Assembly: GCF_018399035.1 (NCBI RefSeq) | Contig: NZ_CP073760.1 | Coordinates: 5,394,501 to 5,458,500 of the forward strand | DNA: 64,000 bases | Source: Thiocapsa sp. | Lineage (GTDB): Bacteria; Pseudomonadota; Gammaproteobacteria; Chromatiales; Chromatiaceae | Direction: 5' to 3' | Shown here: positions 44,819-54,456 of the stretch, in pieces | Position numbering within the stretch: the first letter of the stretch is position 1 | Layout of the letters: every line of letters starts with the position of its first letter | The notes under the pieces: model-generated | Seen by the model: only the letters and a program-made list of their open reading frames with translations | The model's database searches: none | Told to the model about the DNA's origin: nothing | Translations under genes and position numbers: made by a program

Positions 44819-45374
44819 ATGTCCCGTACTCGGTACCATTTCGGTCCAGCCGACCATCCGCATTTTCTGACCTGCACCCTGGTTGAGTGGTTGCCGATCT
44901 TCACGCGTCCGGAGACCGCGCAGGTGCTGTTCGACGCTTGGGCTTACCAGCAAAAACACGAGGGCTTGCGCCTCTACGGTTTCGTTGTGCTGGAGAATCA
45001 TCTCCACGCGGTTGCGCAGGCTCCTGATCTTCCCGGGACTTGGGCGCGCTTTAAGTGATTTCCGGGAAAGCATCGACCAACATGTAGGGGCGACTTTAGT
45101 CGCCCGGTAAGCATTGGCAACACGCACGGCCGGGATGATCATTCCCGGAAATCGCCTTAAGTCCTATACGGCGCGGCGTCTCATCGATCTTTTACGTGAG
45201 AAGGGGGCTCGGCTGTTCCTGGAGCGGATGGAGATGCTGCGACAGAAGCTTGAATATATTCACAACAATCCCGTCAAGCGGGGCTTCGTCGATGCCCCGG
45301 AGCATTGGCGCTGGTCCAGTGCTCGCGGTTACGCGGGCGGTCGTGGGGTGGTGGAGGTTTATACCGGGTGGTGA
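44819..45374 (+). pseudogene. REP-associated tyrosine transposase, interrupted by a MITE
   Basis: The start ATG 44819 follows CAGGAGG. The first part ends WARFK (45054); the second begins SYTARRLIDLLREKGARLFL and ends at 45374. Without the MITE and one TTAA it is 149 residues: YGFVVLENHLHAVAQ is the HUH motif, and LRQKLEYIHNNPVKRGF holds the catalytic Tyr. As it stands the frame runs into the MITE and stops a few codons later. Confidence 0.85.
45055..45156. mobile_element. TTAA-flanked MITE, copy 3 (inside RAYT gene)
   Basis: 102 bp: GTGATTTCCGGGAAAGCATC to CATTCCCGGAAATCGCC, flanked on both sides by TTAA (45051-45054 and 45157-45160). Removing it and one TTAA gives an uninterrupted gene, which shows the insertion and a 4-bp target duplication. 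Confidence 0.9.
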
Positions 45375-45385
45375 CGTGGTGACTC

Positions 45386-45670
45386 GTGGCGCGGAGCGCC
45401 AGGGGCATGCGTGACACCGCGGAGCGGTGTCACGAGTATCGAGAGGGGGTGTCACGAGTATCGAGAGGGGGTGTCGCGAGTATCGAGAGGGGGTGTCGCG
45501 AGTATCGAGCGGAGCGGGGGTGTCGCGAGTGTGGCCACGCTCGTCAGACCGGCCACCCAAAACATCAGTCGCTCGTGACACCCGCTCCGCGGTGTCACGC
45601 ATGCCCCGTGGCGCTCTGCGCCAAGCGCCAAGCGCCAAGCGCCAAGCGCCAAGCGCCAAGTGCCACGATA
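45386..45670. repeat. Palindromic repeats with 23-bp and 9-bp tandem expansions
   Basis: A full repeat (45386-45436) is followed by four units of about 22-23 bases GAGTATCGAGAGGGGGTGTC (to about 45530), then a second full repeat and five units of GCGCCAAGC (about 45625-45665). No gene is seen in 45375-45696. Confidence 0.75.
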
Positions 45671-45696
45671 TGTCGCGAGAGGATTGCACGGAATGG

Positions 45697-46542
45697 TTAT
45701 GGGCGAGTTGACTTCGGGGCGTCGCGGGACGAGCCGAGCAGGCGGGAGAGCCAGCCTTGCTTTGGTTGGTGACGCGGATGCGGGACGTGGTCGGGATCGA
45801 GCATGGGCGGCGGCGGGATGTCGGCGGGTGCACGGTTGTCGATGATGGCTTGCGGTCGGTCGTTGACGAGGCGGTCGGCTTCGGCGTCGCCGACCCAGCG
45901 GGCGGCGGCATCGCGTCCTTCGGCGAGGAGCGGGGGGCGATGGCGGGTGTCGTGCGAGTCGGTGGCGAGGATGTGAACGAGGCCCTCCTCGAGCATCCGC
46001 TCGCCCCAGTACTTGGGTGTCCGCCCGAAGCGGCCGGTGAGGGCACCGGCGGTGACCTGAATCCAGGCGCCTTGTCGGGCCGCTTGGACGAACCAGGGGT
46101 AATGCTCGTCGTCGAGCCAGGTAAGACGTTCGGGGTGGGTGATCACGGGGACATAGCCCGAGGAGAGGCTGTCGTGAATCGACTCATGGAACCGCACGGG
46201 CACCGTGTGGTGCGGGGGCTCGAACAGGAAGTAGCGTGTGCCGTGCAGGGTTGGGTGCGTGCCGCGTTGCAGCCCGGCGATCAACTCGGGGACGAGTTGG
46301 ATGTCAGCGCCCTCGGTAAGGATGAGCGGAAGGTCTGCTTCGGCGAGTGCTCGGCGCAAGCCTGCGATGGCGTGCCGGATGCCCTCGGCGCGGTTTTCGA
46401 ACAGGCCGGGGTAGATGTGCGGGGTGCAGGCCGTCATCGCGATGCCGTCTGCCAGGGCGATCCGTGCCATTTCCAGCGAGACCGACAGATCCGGCGCACC
46501 GTCGTCGATGCCGGGAAGGATGTGGCAGTGTAGGTCGATCAT
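45697..46542 (-). CDS. CpsB/YwqE-type PHP phosphotyrosine phosphatase
   Basis: 281 residues. MIDLHCHILPGIDDGAPDLS (HxH metal site), VPVITHPERLTW and HILATDSHDTRHR are the metal-binding motifs of the PHP phosphatases CpsB/YwqE. These remove phosphate from the tyrosine tail of Wzc/CpsD kinases. The partner kinase with a tyrosine-rich tail is at 48634-50970. The C-terminal 50 residues are Pro-rich and extra to the family. The gene is on the minus strand, opposite the export genes. Confidence 0.9.
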   Translation of the reverse strand: MIDLHCHILPGIDDGAPDLSVSLEMARIALADGIAMTACTPHIYPGLFENRAEGIRHAIAGLRRALAEADLPLILTEGADIQLVPELIAGLQRGTHPTLHGTRYFLFEPPHHTVPVRFHESIHDSLSSGYVPVITHPERLTWLDDEHYPWFVQAARQGAWIQVTAGALTGRFGRTPKYWGERMLEEGLVHILATDSHDTRHRPPLLAEGRDAAARWVGDAEADRLVNDRPQAIIDNRAPADIPPPPMLDPDHVPHPRHQPKQGWLSRLLGSSRDAPKSTRP

Positions 46543-46774
46543 CGTGGGCTGCTCCTGAGTTTCGTGACAGGCGCCCCGAAACCCCGCGTGCTACGCTTGC
46601 GTCGGTCGCGCGCGATTCCGGGGCGACATTCCTTAGGCACGGGGATCGGTCTGGATCATTTGCCGAAGGTCGGCGCTTGGTTATTCAAGGATACGTCAGC
46701 CGGGCTTGTCCGTCTCGCCGGCATCGCTCGTTCAACCGCCGCCTGAACCTTAAAGCGGCTCCTGGCTCGTTCTC

Positions 46775-47115
46775 GTGACACCGCTCAGCGGTGTCACGCA
46801 TGCTTTAAGGCGATTTCCGGGAATGATCATCCCGGCCGTGCGTGTTGCCAATGCTTACCGGGCGACTAAAGTCGCCCCTACATGTTGGTCGATGCTTTCC
46901 CGGAAATCACCTAAGTTCTCGTGACATCGCTCAGCGGTGTCACGCATGCTTTAAGGCGATTTCCGGGAATGATCATCCCGGCCGTGCGTGTTGCCAATGC
47001 TTACCGGGCGACTAAAGTCGCCCCTACATGTTGGTCGATGCTTTCCCGGAAATCACCTAAGTTCTCGTGACATCGCTCAGCGGTGTCACGCATGCCCCCG
47101 GCGCTCTGCGCCACG
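46775..47115. repeat. Tandem duplication of palindrome plus MITE
   Basis: The block GTGACACCGCTCAGCGGTGT plus MITE is repeated with a period of 146 bases (46775 and 46921), then a third palindrome at 47067 with its GGCGCTCTGCGCC partner. MITE copies 4 and 5 are at 46809-46911 and 46955-47057, followed by TAAG, not TTAA. From 47116 to 47576 there is one more degenerate palindrome (about 47458-47508) and no gene. Confidence 0.8.
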
Positions 47116-47576
47116 TGCCGCTCTAGCCCGAGTCACGAACGAAGCCCTTTGGTCGAGCACCGAGGGTTGGGGCTCGGGCGCTGGTCACAACGGACCGAAC
47201 GGGCCTCGGGTGGAATCACGTGCCGAAGGGGCAATGAGATTTTGCCGTCGGTATGATCTTGGGATAGCCTAGAGTTGGCCTGGGTTCCCGCAGATGGAAC
47301 GGTTGCGACGCATCCGTCGGTCGGGCGACGCCCCGCTCGATTCCGAGAAAGTGTAGGGTGGAACAGCGCACTGCGGTCGATCTAGACCGGACGGAGTGGT
47401 AGCGGGGAGGTCACATCGAGCCGGCTTGGTTTGTTGATCCGGTCGCGGCGACACGCGGCGCGGAGCGCCGGGGGCATGCGTGAGACCTCGGAGCGGTGCC
47501 ACGCGAGCTTAAAGCGAGGCCAGCCGGGCTCGCTGCGGAGCAATGTTTTTACGACAATGGACGGAAGAATTCAACA

Positions 47577-48353
47577 ATGCTGAAGTCTTTTTGGCTTGTG
47601 CTCGCGGTCTTGGTATTCCTCGGTGGTTGTTCGTCGGGATCTTCGCCGTCGGGCTCTGCACTGGCTGGTTCCGAGATGGGGGCAGTCCCGACATCGGGGA
47701 CGCTGCAGCCTGAAGCGGCTGCGCCGTCTCAAGGCGGGACGCTGGTGCCTGCTGTGGTGGGTCTTCCGCCGCCGGCGACGAGCAGCTCGGCGGCGACCTA
47801 CCTGATCGGTGCGGGCGACCTGATCCAGGTGGATGTCTTCAAGGTTCCGGATTTGTCCACGAAGGAGCGGGTGAACGAGGCCGGGGTGATCGTGATGCCC
47901 CTGATCGGCCCGGTGGTGGTCGGTGGTTTGACGCCGGAACAGGCAGGACGGGTCATTGCGGCCGAATTGACGAAGGACCATCTGCAGAATCCGCAGGTCA
48001 ACGTGCTGGTCCTCGAGTATGCGAACATGAACATCACGGTCGGCGGTGCGGTGAAGAAGCCGGGCGTGTTTCCGATGAAGGGTCAGACCACGTTGCTTCA
48101 GGCGATCTCGTTGGCCGAGGGGATCAGCGAGGTGGCGAAACCGGAGGAGGTCGTGGTCTTCAGATCGTTGCCCGGACAGTCCGTCAGTGCCTACGTGGTC
48201 GATTTGAGAAAGGTTCAGCGCGGCGATCTCGTCGATCCGGTGCTCGCGGTCAACGACAAGGTGATGGTGCCGGAATCGGGTTCGGCAGTCTTCGTGAAGA
48301 ATATGACCGGTGCCTTGCGCGGGTTTGTCTCGCTCAATCCGCTTTATTACTGA
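47577..48353 (+). CDS. wza: Wza-type polysaccharide export lipoprotein
   Basis: 258 residues from ATG 47577 (the frame is open from 47496). SFWLVLAVLVFLGGCSSGS is a lipoprotein signal with lipobox LGGC. Next come YLIGAGDLIQVDVFKVPDLS (poly-export domain) and a SLBB region MNITVGGAVKKPGVFPMKG. It forms the outer-membrane EPS channel. It heads a run of five + strand genes to 54996. It is shorter than E. coli Wza (379 aa) because it has a single SLBB domain. Confidence 0.9.
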   Translation: MLKSFWLVLAVLVFLGGCSSGSSPSGSALAGSEMGAVPTSGTLQPEAAAPSQGGTLVPAVVGLPPPATSSSAATYLIGAGDLIQVDVFKVPDLSTKERVNEAGVIVMPLIGPVVVGGLTPEQAGRVIAAELTKDHLQNPQVNVLVLEYANMNITVGGAVKKPGVFPMKGQTTLLQAISLAEGISEVAKPEEVVVFRSLPGQSVSAYVVDLRKVQRGDLVDPVLAVNDKVMVPESGSAVFVKNMTGALRGFVSLNPLYY

Positions 48354-48424
48354 GGCCGCCTGGAGCGGGGTGGATGCTCGGCGCGGACTCGCTCATAAAC
48401 CCGGCCACTTGGCTGATGGGGGCG

Positions 48425-48505
48425 GGTAGGGTGGACAAGCGCAGCGCAGACCACCAACGCCGGCGCAGGGCTCGGTGGACGTCACTCTCGCTCGTCGACC
48501 CTACC
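48425..48505. repeat. GGTAGGGTGGAC inverted repeat
   Basis: GGTAGGGTGGAC at 48425 and GTCGACCCTACC at 48494-48505 form a hairpin of 81 bases with a GC-rich loop. It lies in the 280-base gap between wza and wzc and resembles dispersed extragenic palindromes. It could weaken readthrough but does not look like a simple terminator. Confidence 0.5.
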
Positions 48506-48633
48506 GGTCTTAATGAACAAGGCCCGCTGGGCTCATCCACCCCGGGGTCTCGCGTGGTATTTCACTTTCGTTTCTGCTGGACTTCGGCGCTTGCCCGCAA
48601 GGCATTGCATGCGCCGGCACAACGTCGTTCTCG

Positions 48634-50970
48634 ATGGACATGGACTCGATGACTAGCCCGAATCAATCGCTCGCCCCCGAAGGTCCTCACCAACCGCTGC
48701 AGGCCGCGCAGCGGTCGCGCCTGCCGAGTGTGGGTGTCAGATTGCCCGAACCGCCCGTCCGCGACGAGGATGTGATCGATCTGCGCGAGCTCTGGGCCGT
48801 GCTGATGCGGCGTCGGTGGTTGATCATCTCGGTGGTGAGCTTGGCGGCGATCCTGGCCCTGGTGGCGACCTTCGTCATGACGCCGATCTACCGCAGCACC
48901 TTGCTCCTGCAGATCGAGACCACAGGCAATCGCGTGGTGGACTACGGGAGTGTCACGCAGGAGGAGACAACGGGCTATCGGGCCAACATGGACTTCTACC
49001 GGACCCAGTACGAGCTGCTCAAGAGCAACACCCTCGCGCGCAGGGTCATCGACCAGCTCGGCTTGGTGCCGATGGATGCCGATGAGGAGGGTCCGTCCTT
49101 CTTCGGGGATATGGGGACGATGGCGAAGGCGTGGGTGTCTTCCATGTCGGGGGCATCCGCGACGGGCGATGCGCTCTCCGGGGTCGACCCCGAGCAGGCG
49201 CAGCGGATGAACGAGGAGATCGCGTTGCTCGAGCAGTTGACGATCGAGCCGGTGCGCGACTCGCGTCTGGTGCGGATCCACTACGACAGCCCCGGTCCGG
49301 TCGAGGCTGCGGAGGTGGCCAACGCGGTTGCGACCAACTTCATCAACCTGAACCTCGAGCGGCGTTACGACGCCTCGTCCTTCGCGAAGCGCTTCCTCGA
49401 GGAGCAGCTCGCGCAGGCGCGGGCGACCTTGGAAGAATCGGAGAAGCGTTTCGTGGCCTATGCGCGCGAGCGCGAAATCGTGGACACCGACAACCGCCTG
49501 CAGATCACGCTCGACAATTTGCGCGAAATGAATTCCCAGTTGATCAAGGCCCAGGGGGCACGGATCGAGGCAGAGGCGGTGTACTTCGGCATCGTGAATG
49601 CCGGCGGCGCCGGCAGCGCGGCCGGGGTTTTGGAGAGCAAGCTTATTCAGAGTCTGAAGGAGCGCCGCGGCACCATGGAGGCGGACTACCGCGACCAGTT
49701 GCAGGTCTTCAAACCCAATTATCCGAGCATGCGGCAGCTCAAACAGCAGATCGACGAGCTGGATCAGCAGATCGCCCGCGAGACCTCGGCGATCGCCGGC
49801 GGCGTGAAGGCGCAGTACGAGGCCAAGTCGCTCGAGGAGGCCAAGCTCTCCAAACGCATCATGGAGCTGAACGAGGAGGCGCTGGCGTTGCAGGACCGCA
49901 GCACGGACTTCGAGACGCTGAGACGCGAGGTCACCACCAACCGCGAGCTTTACGACGGACTGCTCCAGCGGGTGAAGGAAGTCGGTGTGGCCGCCGGGAT
50001 CGGGGAGAACAACATCTCGATCGTCGATGCGGCCCGTGTGCCCATTGCCCCCTTCAAGCCGAGTCTGAAGCTCAATCTGGCCATCGCGATCGCGCTGGGC
50101 GGCTTCATCGGCGTGCTTGCGGCCTTCCTGCTTGAGGCCCTCGACGATACGGTCCGGGGTGCCGAGGACGTCGAGGGGCTGGTCGGTGCACCTGTGCTGA
50201 CCCTGATCCCCAAGGTCGACGCGCGTGAACTGGGTTTGCAGGACGAAGAGCTCGGCCTGCTCGCCTTCCGGGACCCGAAGAGTTCGGTCGCCGAGTCGGT
50301 GCGTTCACTGCGCACCCAGTTGTTGTTTTCGACGTCCGACGGTGCCCCCGACATCCTGCACTTTACAAGCGCGGGCCCTGGCGAAGGCAAGACAACCACG
50401 GCCATCAATACGGCGATTGCGTTTGCACAGGCGGGCAACACCGTCCTGCTGATCGACTGCGACTTGCGCAACCCTTCGTTGCAGCGTGCGTTCACCTTGC
50501 CCAACACGAATGGTCTGACGAACTATCTGGCAGGCAGTGCGAAGCCGCTCGAGATCTCGCAGGCGACCATGGTGACGCGCCTCTTTGCGATTACCAGCGG
50601 GCCGCTCCCGCCGAACCCGGTCGAGCTGCTCGCGAGTGCGAAAATGCTGGATCTGTTGAGCGTTGCCGCCGAGCGTTTCGACATCGTGATCATCGACGGG
50701 CCACCCGTGATCGGGCTTGCCGATGCGCTGATCCTCGCGAATCTGGCGAAGGCGACGATCTTCATCGTGGATGCCCAGTCGACGCACCGACGCGAGATCG
50801 CAAGTGCCGTGAAACGCCTGAGACAGGCGAATGCGCACCTGCTCGGGGCCGTCCTCGCGAAGGTCGGGCGCGCAGGCAAGGGCTACGGCTACGGCTACGG
50901 CTACGACTACATGTATAGCTACGGCGGCCGGGGCGATCAGACGAATCTGCCGCAGCAGAGTCCGGCTTAG
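48634..50970 (+). CDS. wzc: Wzc-type chain-length protein and tyrosine autokinase
   Basis: 778 residues. The Wzz domain starts IDLRELWAVLMRRRWLIISV (first membrane helix). The middle is long coiled coil (EEQLAQARATLEESEKRFVA). The second helix lies near LNLAIAIALGGFIGVLAAF. The BY-kinase domain has Walker A GPGEGKTTTA, Walker A' LLIDCDLRNPS and Walker B IVIIDGPP. The tail KGYGYGYGYDYMYSYGG is the autophosphorylation cluster. It controls EPS chain length with Wza and a Wzy; CpsB (45697) would dephosphorylate it. Confidence 0.93.
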   Translation: MDMDSMTSPNQSLAPEGPHQPLQAAQRSRLPSVGVRLPEPPVRDEDVIDLRELWAVLMRRRWLIISVVSLAAILALVATFVMTPIYRSTLLLQIETTGNRVVDYGSVTQEETTGYRANMDFYRTQYELLKSNTLARRVIDQLGLVPMDADEEGPSFFGDMGTMAKAWVSSMSGASATGDALSGVDPEQAQRMNEEIALLEQLTIEPVRDSRLVRIHYDSPGPVEAAEVANAVATNFINLNLERRYDASSFAKRFLEEQLAQARATLEESEKRFVAYAREREIVDTDNRLQITLDNLREMNSQLIKAQGARIEAEAVYFGIVNAGGAGSAAGVLESKLIQSLKERRGTMEADYRDQLQVFKPNYPSMRQLKQQIDELDQQIARETSAIAGGVKAQYEAKSLEEAKLSKRIMELNEEALALQDRSTDFETLRREVTTNRELYDGLLQRVKEVGVAAGIGENNISIVDAARVPIAPFKPSLKLNLAIAIALGGFIGVLAAFLLEALDDTVRGAEDVEGLVGAPVLTLIPKVDARELGLQDEELGLLAFRDPKSSVAESVRSLRTQLLFSTSDGAPDILHFTSAGPGEGKTTTAINTAIAFAQAGNTVLLIDCDLRNPSLQRAFTLPNTNGLTNYLAGSAKPLEISQATMVTRLFAITSGPLPPNPVELLASAKMLDLLSVAAERFDIVIIDGPPVIGLADALILANLAKATIFIVDAQSTHRREIASAVKRLRQANAHLLGAVLAKVGRAGKGYGYGYGYDYMYSYGGRGDQTNLPQQSPA

Positions 50971-50981
50971 CCGGCGCGATC

Positions 50982-52890
50982 ATGGCCGCCCCGCTGGTCG
51001 CGCTCGCGCTCGACTATTACCGAGACCCGCTTGCGTATCGGCATCTTGCCGAGGTCGAGCGTCCTTTGCCGCGAGGATTCAGCGCCTTGTTGGCCGAGTT
51101 CTGCTCGGCGCTCTCCTCGGCGCGGATCGCGCAGACCGCCGCGCAGCTCGTGGTCGATCCGGACGAGACTGGAAGAGGCTGCACGGTTCTTCGTGCGACA
51201 TGTGCTGCTGAGTCCGGAGGGTGATTATTATCGCCATCTGGGGCTGAATCGGGATGTGCCTCAGGAGTCCATCCGGCATCACTATCAACTCTTGATCCGG
51301 ATGTTTCACCCGGATCGGGTCGACGCCTCGACCGAGGTCGGTGCCTTTTACGCGACACGTATCAACCTGGCCTATCAGACGCTAGGTGACCCCGAGACGC
51401 GGTCGGCCTACGACCGGGGTTTGCCGGAGCTCGCTGTCGGCTTCACCGAGACGGATCCCGCATGGTTTTTTCGGCCGAGTCTGCCCGTACTTGCCGGGAA
51501 GCGTTCGGGCCGGGCCCCGCGCGGTCAGGGTGCGCGCGGACGCCCCCGACGTGTCGGCGTGATCCTGGTCGGTGCGGTGATGCTCGGCGCACTGGTGCTC
51601 GGGTCAGGCTATGCGCTGATCCAGTCCAACCAGAAGCCGACGCTGCGCCTCGCTGCGAGCGGCAGCGGGAATACTTCGGCTCCGCTGCCGAGCTATCTCG
51701 CGCCTTCGGCCCGGATGTCGGGATCCGGCGATCGGACCGCGGTCGACCCGCTCCCGCCGATCGAGCCTACCCCTGTCGACAATGCCTTGTCCGAGCAGGA
51801 TCGCACCGGGATCCGTGCCGTCGAGGATGCACCCGTGCGTTTAGCCGCGGTAACGGCGGGCGTTCCGGTGTCTACAACCGCACCACCGACCCCGACAACG
51901 ATCGTGGCCCCGAGCGCGACTGCGAACAGCGTGACGCCCGAGGAGACGATCGATGCCGGTCGGCTGCGGGTTAATGAAATCGAGGTCGGCCGATTCGAAT
52001 CGGGTCGGGTGGTGCGTGCGCTTCCGCATGAGGATCTCGCGAAGGCGCGTGAGCCCGAGGCGCTGGTGATTCCGCCCGTTTCGGCCGCGGCCTCGTTGGC
52101 TGGAGACGTCCCGCCGCCGAAAGCGATCGAGCCGGAAAGGCCCGCGGAGCCGACGCGTTTGTCGACCGCGCCGACGCGAAGGGTGGATCCGGTACCCCGA
52201 CAGCCCGAGACGGGTTCGGCAGTGGTGCTCAAGTCGGAGTCGGCAACGCCGACAAAAGCGGAGCTGCCGGAGTTGCCGAAGGTGCAGCCGAAAGCGCAGT
52301 CGCGAGTCGAGCCGGCACCGCAGCCGAAGGTAGCCCCGAAAGCGATACCGCCGGCACCGTCTGCCAAACCGACCTCGACGCGATCCGAGGAGCTGCAAGC
52401 GGATCCGCCCGCGCCGAAGCGCACCACAGCAGCGCCGACGCCGGCTGCGCCGGCACAGCCTGCGCGCTCGGTCGCCGCTGCGGCCGAACGAGCACCGAGC
52501 CCTGTTTCAAGCCGCCCCGCCGCGACGCCCGAGAAGGATGCCTCGGCCTTGGTCGCACGTCTCCAGGGTGCCTATACGGCGATGAACGCCGACGACTTTG
52601 CAGCCCTCTTTACAGCGAACGCGCGTGTCAACGAAGGCAGCGGACGGGGGTTGATCCGCTCGAAGTATGCGGATCTGTTCAAACGCATCACCGGGGCGAA
52701 GCTGTCGATCAACAACGTGCGCTGGCGCGTGATGCCGGACGGGCGCATCAGCGGATCGGGGGCAATCTCGGTCGGGAACCAAGATCGCGGGGGCGGCAGA
52801 TGGCAATACCGCACAGGCCGCATCGATTTCGAGCTGGTTCGCGAAGGCCAGGGATATCGGATTGCAAGCATGATCTACCGTTTGAACTGA
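50982..52890 (+). CDS. Membrane J-domain protein with NTF2-like C-terminus (frameshift)
   Basis: The frame from ATG 50982 (ALDYYRDPLAYRHLAEVERP) shifts near 51165 into the frame of RLEEAARFFVRHVLLSPEGD. The J domain follows (DYYRHLGLNRDVPQESIRHH, HPD in MFHPDRVDA, YQTLGDPETRSAYDRG). VGVILVGAVMLGALVLGSGY is one membrane helix, then about 300 Pro/Ala/Thr-rich residues and a C-terminal domain ARLQGAYTAMNADDFAALFT to IDFELVREGQGYRIASMIY like SnoaL/NTF2. It probably recruits Hsp70 at the membrane. An unusual partner for EPS export. Confidence 0.75.
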
Positions 52891-52900
52891 GGCTTTCGGA

Positions 52901-54274
52901 TTGAAGCTGCCGGATTGGGGAAAGGATGTGAGTATAGGGGTCTATTGGTGGCGAGCGTTGTTGGTGCTCGGAGCGCTCGGGTTGGCGTGGGGCAGCCTGG
53001 TGAATGGTCTTGCCGGCTACTATGCCGATCGCGTCGCGACGGGTGAGGGCGCCATGATCGATCACGCGCTCGGGTGGCAGCCCGATCAGTCGGCGACCTT
53101 GTTTCTGAAGGCGTTGCGGGTTTTACCCGACGATCCGGACCGAGGTGTTCGTTTGCTGGAGGACGCCTATCGGGCGAACCCTTCCGACCCGCGTCCGCTT
53201 ATAGCACTTGCCGCTCGGTCGCTCGAAGACGGCGATGTGGAGCGCAGCGAAGCCTTGATCGAGCTTGCGGGACGGCTTGCGCCGGTGGATCCGCGCGTTC
53301 AGCTCGCGGCGGCAGCCTATTGGTGGCAACGTGAGCGCTACGACCGGATGCTCACGCACTGGTCGACGACGCTCGAAGCCGACGCATCGCAACGCAAGAT
53401 CCTGTTTCCGGATTTGCTGAAGATCGCGGAGAGCCTCGAGTATCGGGCGCTCTTGGGGTCGACGGCCGTGTCTCCTCCGTCGTGGTGGACGGACTATTTT
53501 CGTTACGTCGCGCGCACTGCAGTGGATACGGATACCGTCCGCTTTCTCTATGCCTTGCGGCGTCAGTCAGCGAGCGAGCCTCCGACGCCGGACGAGCGCG
53601 CGGTCTATGTCGAGCGACTCCAGAAGGATGGAGCGATCGCCGAGGCCTACGTCATTTGGCTCAGCGGGCTGAACGACACCGAACGTCGCCAATTGGGTCT
53701 GCTCTACGACGGGGGTTTCGAGCTGCCGATCGAGGGGCGTGGATTTGGCTGGCGCCTCGCCTCGAACGCGCACTTTTCCGCCGAGCCGGTGGCCACGCGT
53801 GGCTCGAATGGTCGAGCCGCCTTGCGGTTGCGTTTCCGCGCCTTCGAGGGGCCGTTCCGTCATCTGTCTCAGCCGCTGTTTCTGGACGCGGGTCAGTACC
53901 GCTTGTCGGGGCGAGTGCGTGTCGACAGCCTTGCGTCTCAGGGTGGCGTGAAGTGGACCGTGCGTTGTCTTTTGCCGGATTCCAAGATCCTCGGCGAGGG
54001 GTCGCGCTTTCTCGGCTCTTCGGATTGGCGGGAATTCGATCTGTATTTCGAGGTTCCCGAGACCTGCGTCTATCAACAGCTGACGCTGGTCTCGGGCGGG
54101 ACCAGGGCGTTCGAGCAAAAGCTCGACGGCACCCTTTGGTTCGACGACCTGAAAGTTGCCCGTGCGGCGACGCTCGATGCAGCGGCGCGTGTCGATGCGC
54201 TCATGCGCGATCTTGCCGAACCTGCGCAGTCGTCGGGCAATGGGCAAGCGGACGCAAAGGAGAGTTCCGAATGA
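52901..54274 (+). CDS. TPR-like membrane protein of the EPS locus
   Basis: 457 residues from TTG 52901. One N-terminal membrane helix (ALLVLGALGLAWGSLVNGLA), then helical repeats (FLKALRVLPDDPDRGVRLLE, AYRANPSDPRPLIALAARSL) and, from residue 270, a beta-rich domain (YDGGFELPIEGRGFGWRLAS, GQYRLSGRVRVDSL) resembling a carbohydrate-binding jelly roll. It likely faces the periplasm. Co-directional with wza-wzc. Similar proteins occur in EPS clusters of other gammaproteobacteria, with no known role. Confidence 0.65.
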   Translation: MKLPDWGKDVSIGVYWWRALLVLGALGLAWGSLVNGLAGYYADRVATGEGAMIDHALGWQPDQSATLFLKALRVLPDDPDRGVRLLEDAYRANPSDPRPLIALAARSLEDGDVERSEALIELAGRLAPVDPRVQLAAAAYWWQRERYDRMLTHWSTTLEADASQRKILFPDLLKIAESLEYRALLGSTAVSPPSWWTDYFRYVARTAVDTDTVRFLYALRRQSASEPPTPDERAVYVERLQKDGAIAEAYVIWLSGLNDTERRQLGLLYDGGFELPIEGRGFGWRLASNAHFSAEPVATRGSNGRAALRLRFRAFEGPFRHLSQPLFLDAGQYRLSGRVRVDSLASQGGVKWTVRCLLPDSKILGEGSRFLGSSDWREFDLYFEVPETCVYQQLTLVSGGTRAFEQKLDGTLWFDDLKVARAATLDAAARVDALMRDLAEPAQSSGNGQADAKESSE

Positions 54275-54456
54275 CGACTTCGCGGCCGGCGGGCAGGTAG
54301 TCCGGCTCCCGAGCACCTTCTCGGCAAGCTCCGTCACCTGGATTTTCGCGGTTGAAACGGCTAACCTTCTAATGGAGTCGATGCGGACGGTATAGGATGG
54401 CGAGTGCTCGGCAAACATGTTTCTCAAGCTTCGGTTTTTTAGGGGGTAATGGGTTG

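Larger units (their letters stand above)
44693..45436 (+). mobile_element. REPtron: RAYT gene framed by inverted palindromic repeats
   Basis: On the left, GTGACACCGC-TCC-GCGGTGTCAC then GGCGC-TCC-GCGCC (44693-44738). On the right, the same two hairpins in reverse order and orientation (45386-45436). Between them is a single Y1-type transposase gene. This is the layout of REP-associated tyrosine transposases with their substrate hairpins. Confidence 0.75.

Noticed and set aside
45437..45530. Possible CRISPR or integron attC sites
   Set aside because: Tandem units are near-identical with no spacers, and no integrase is seen.
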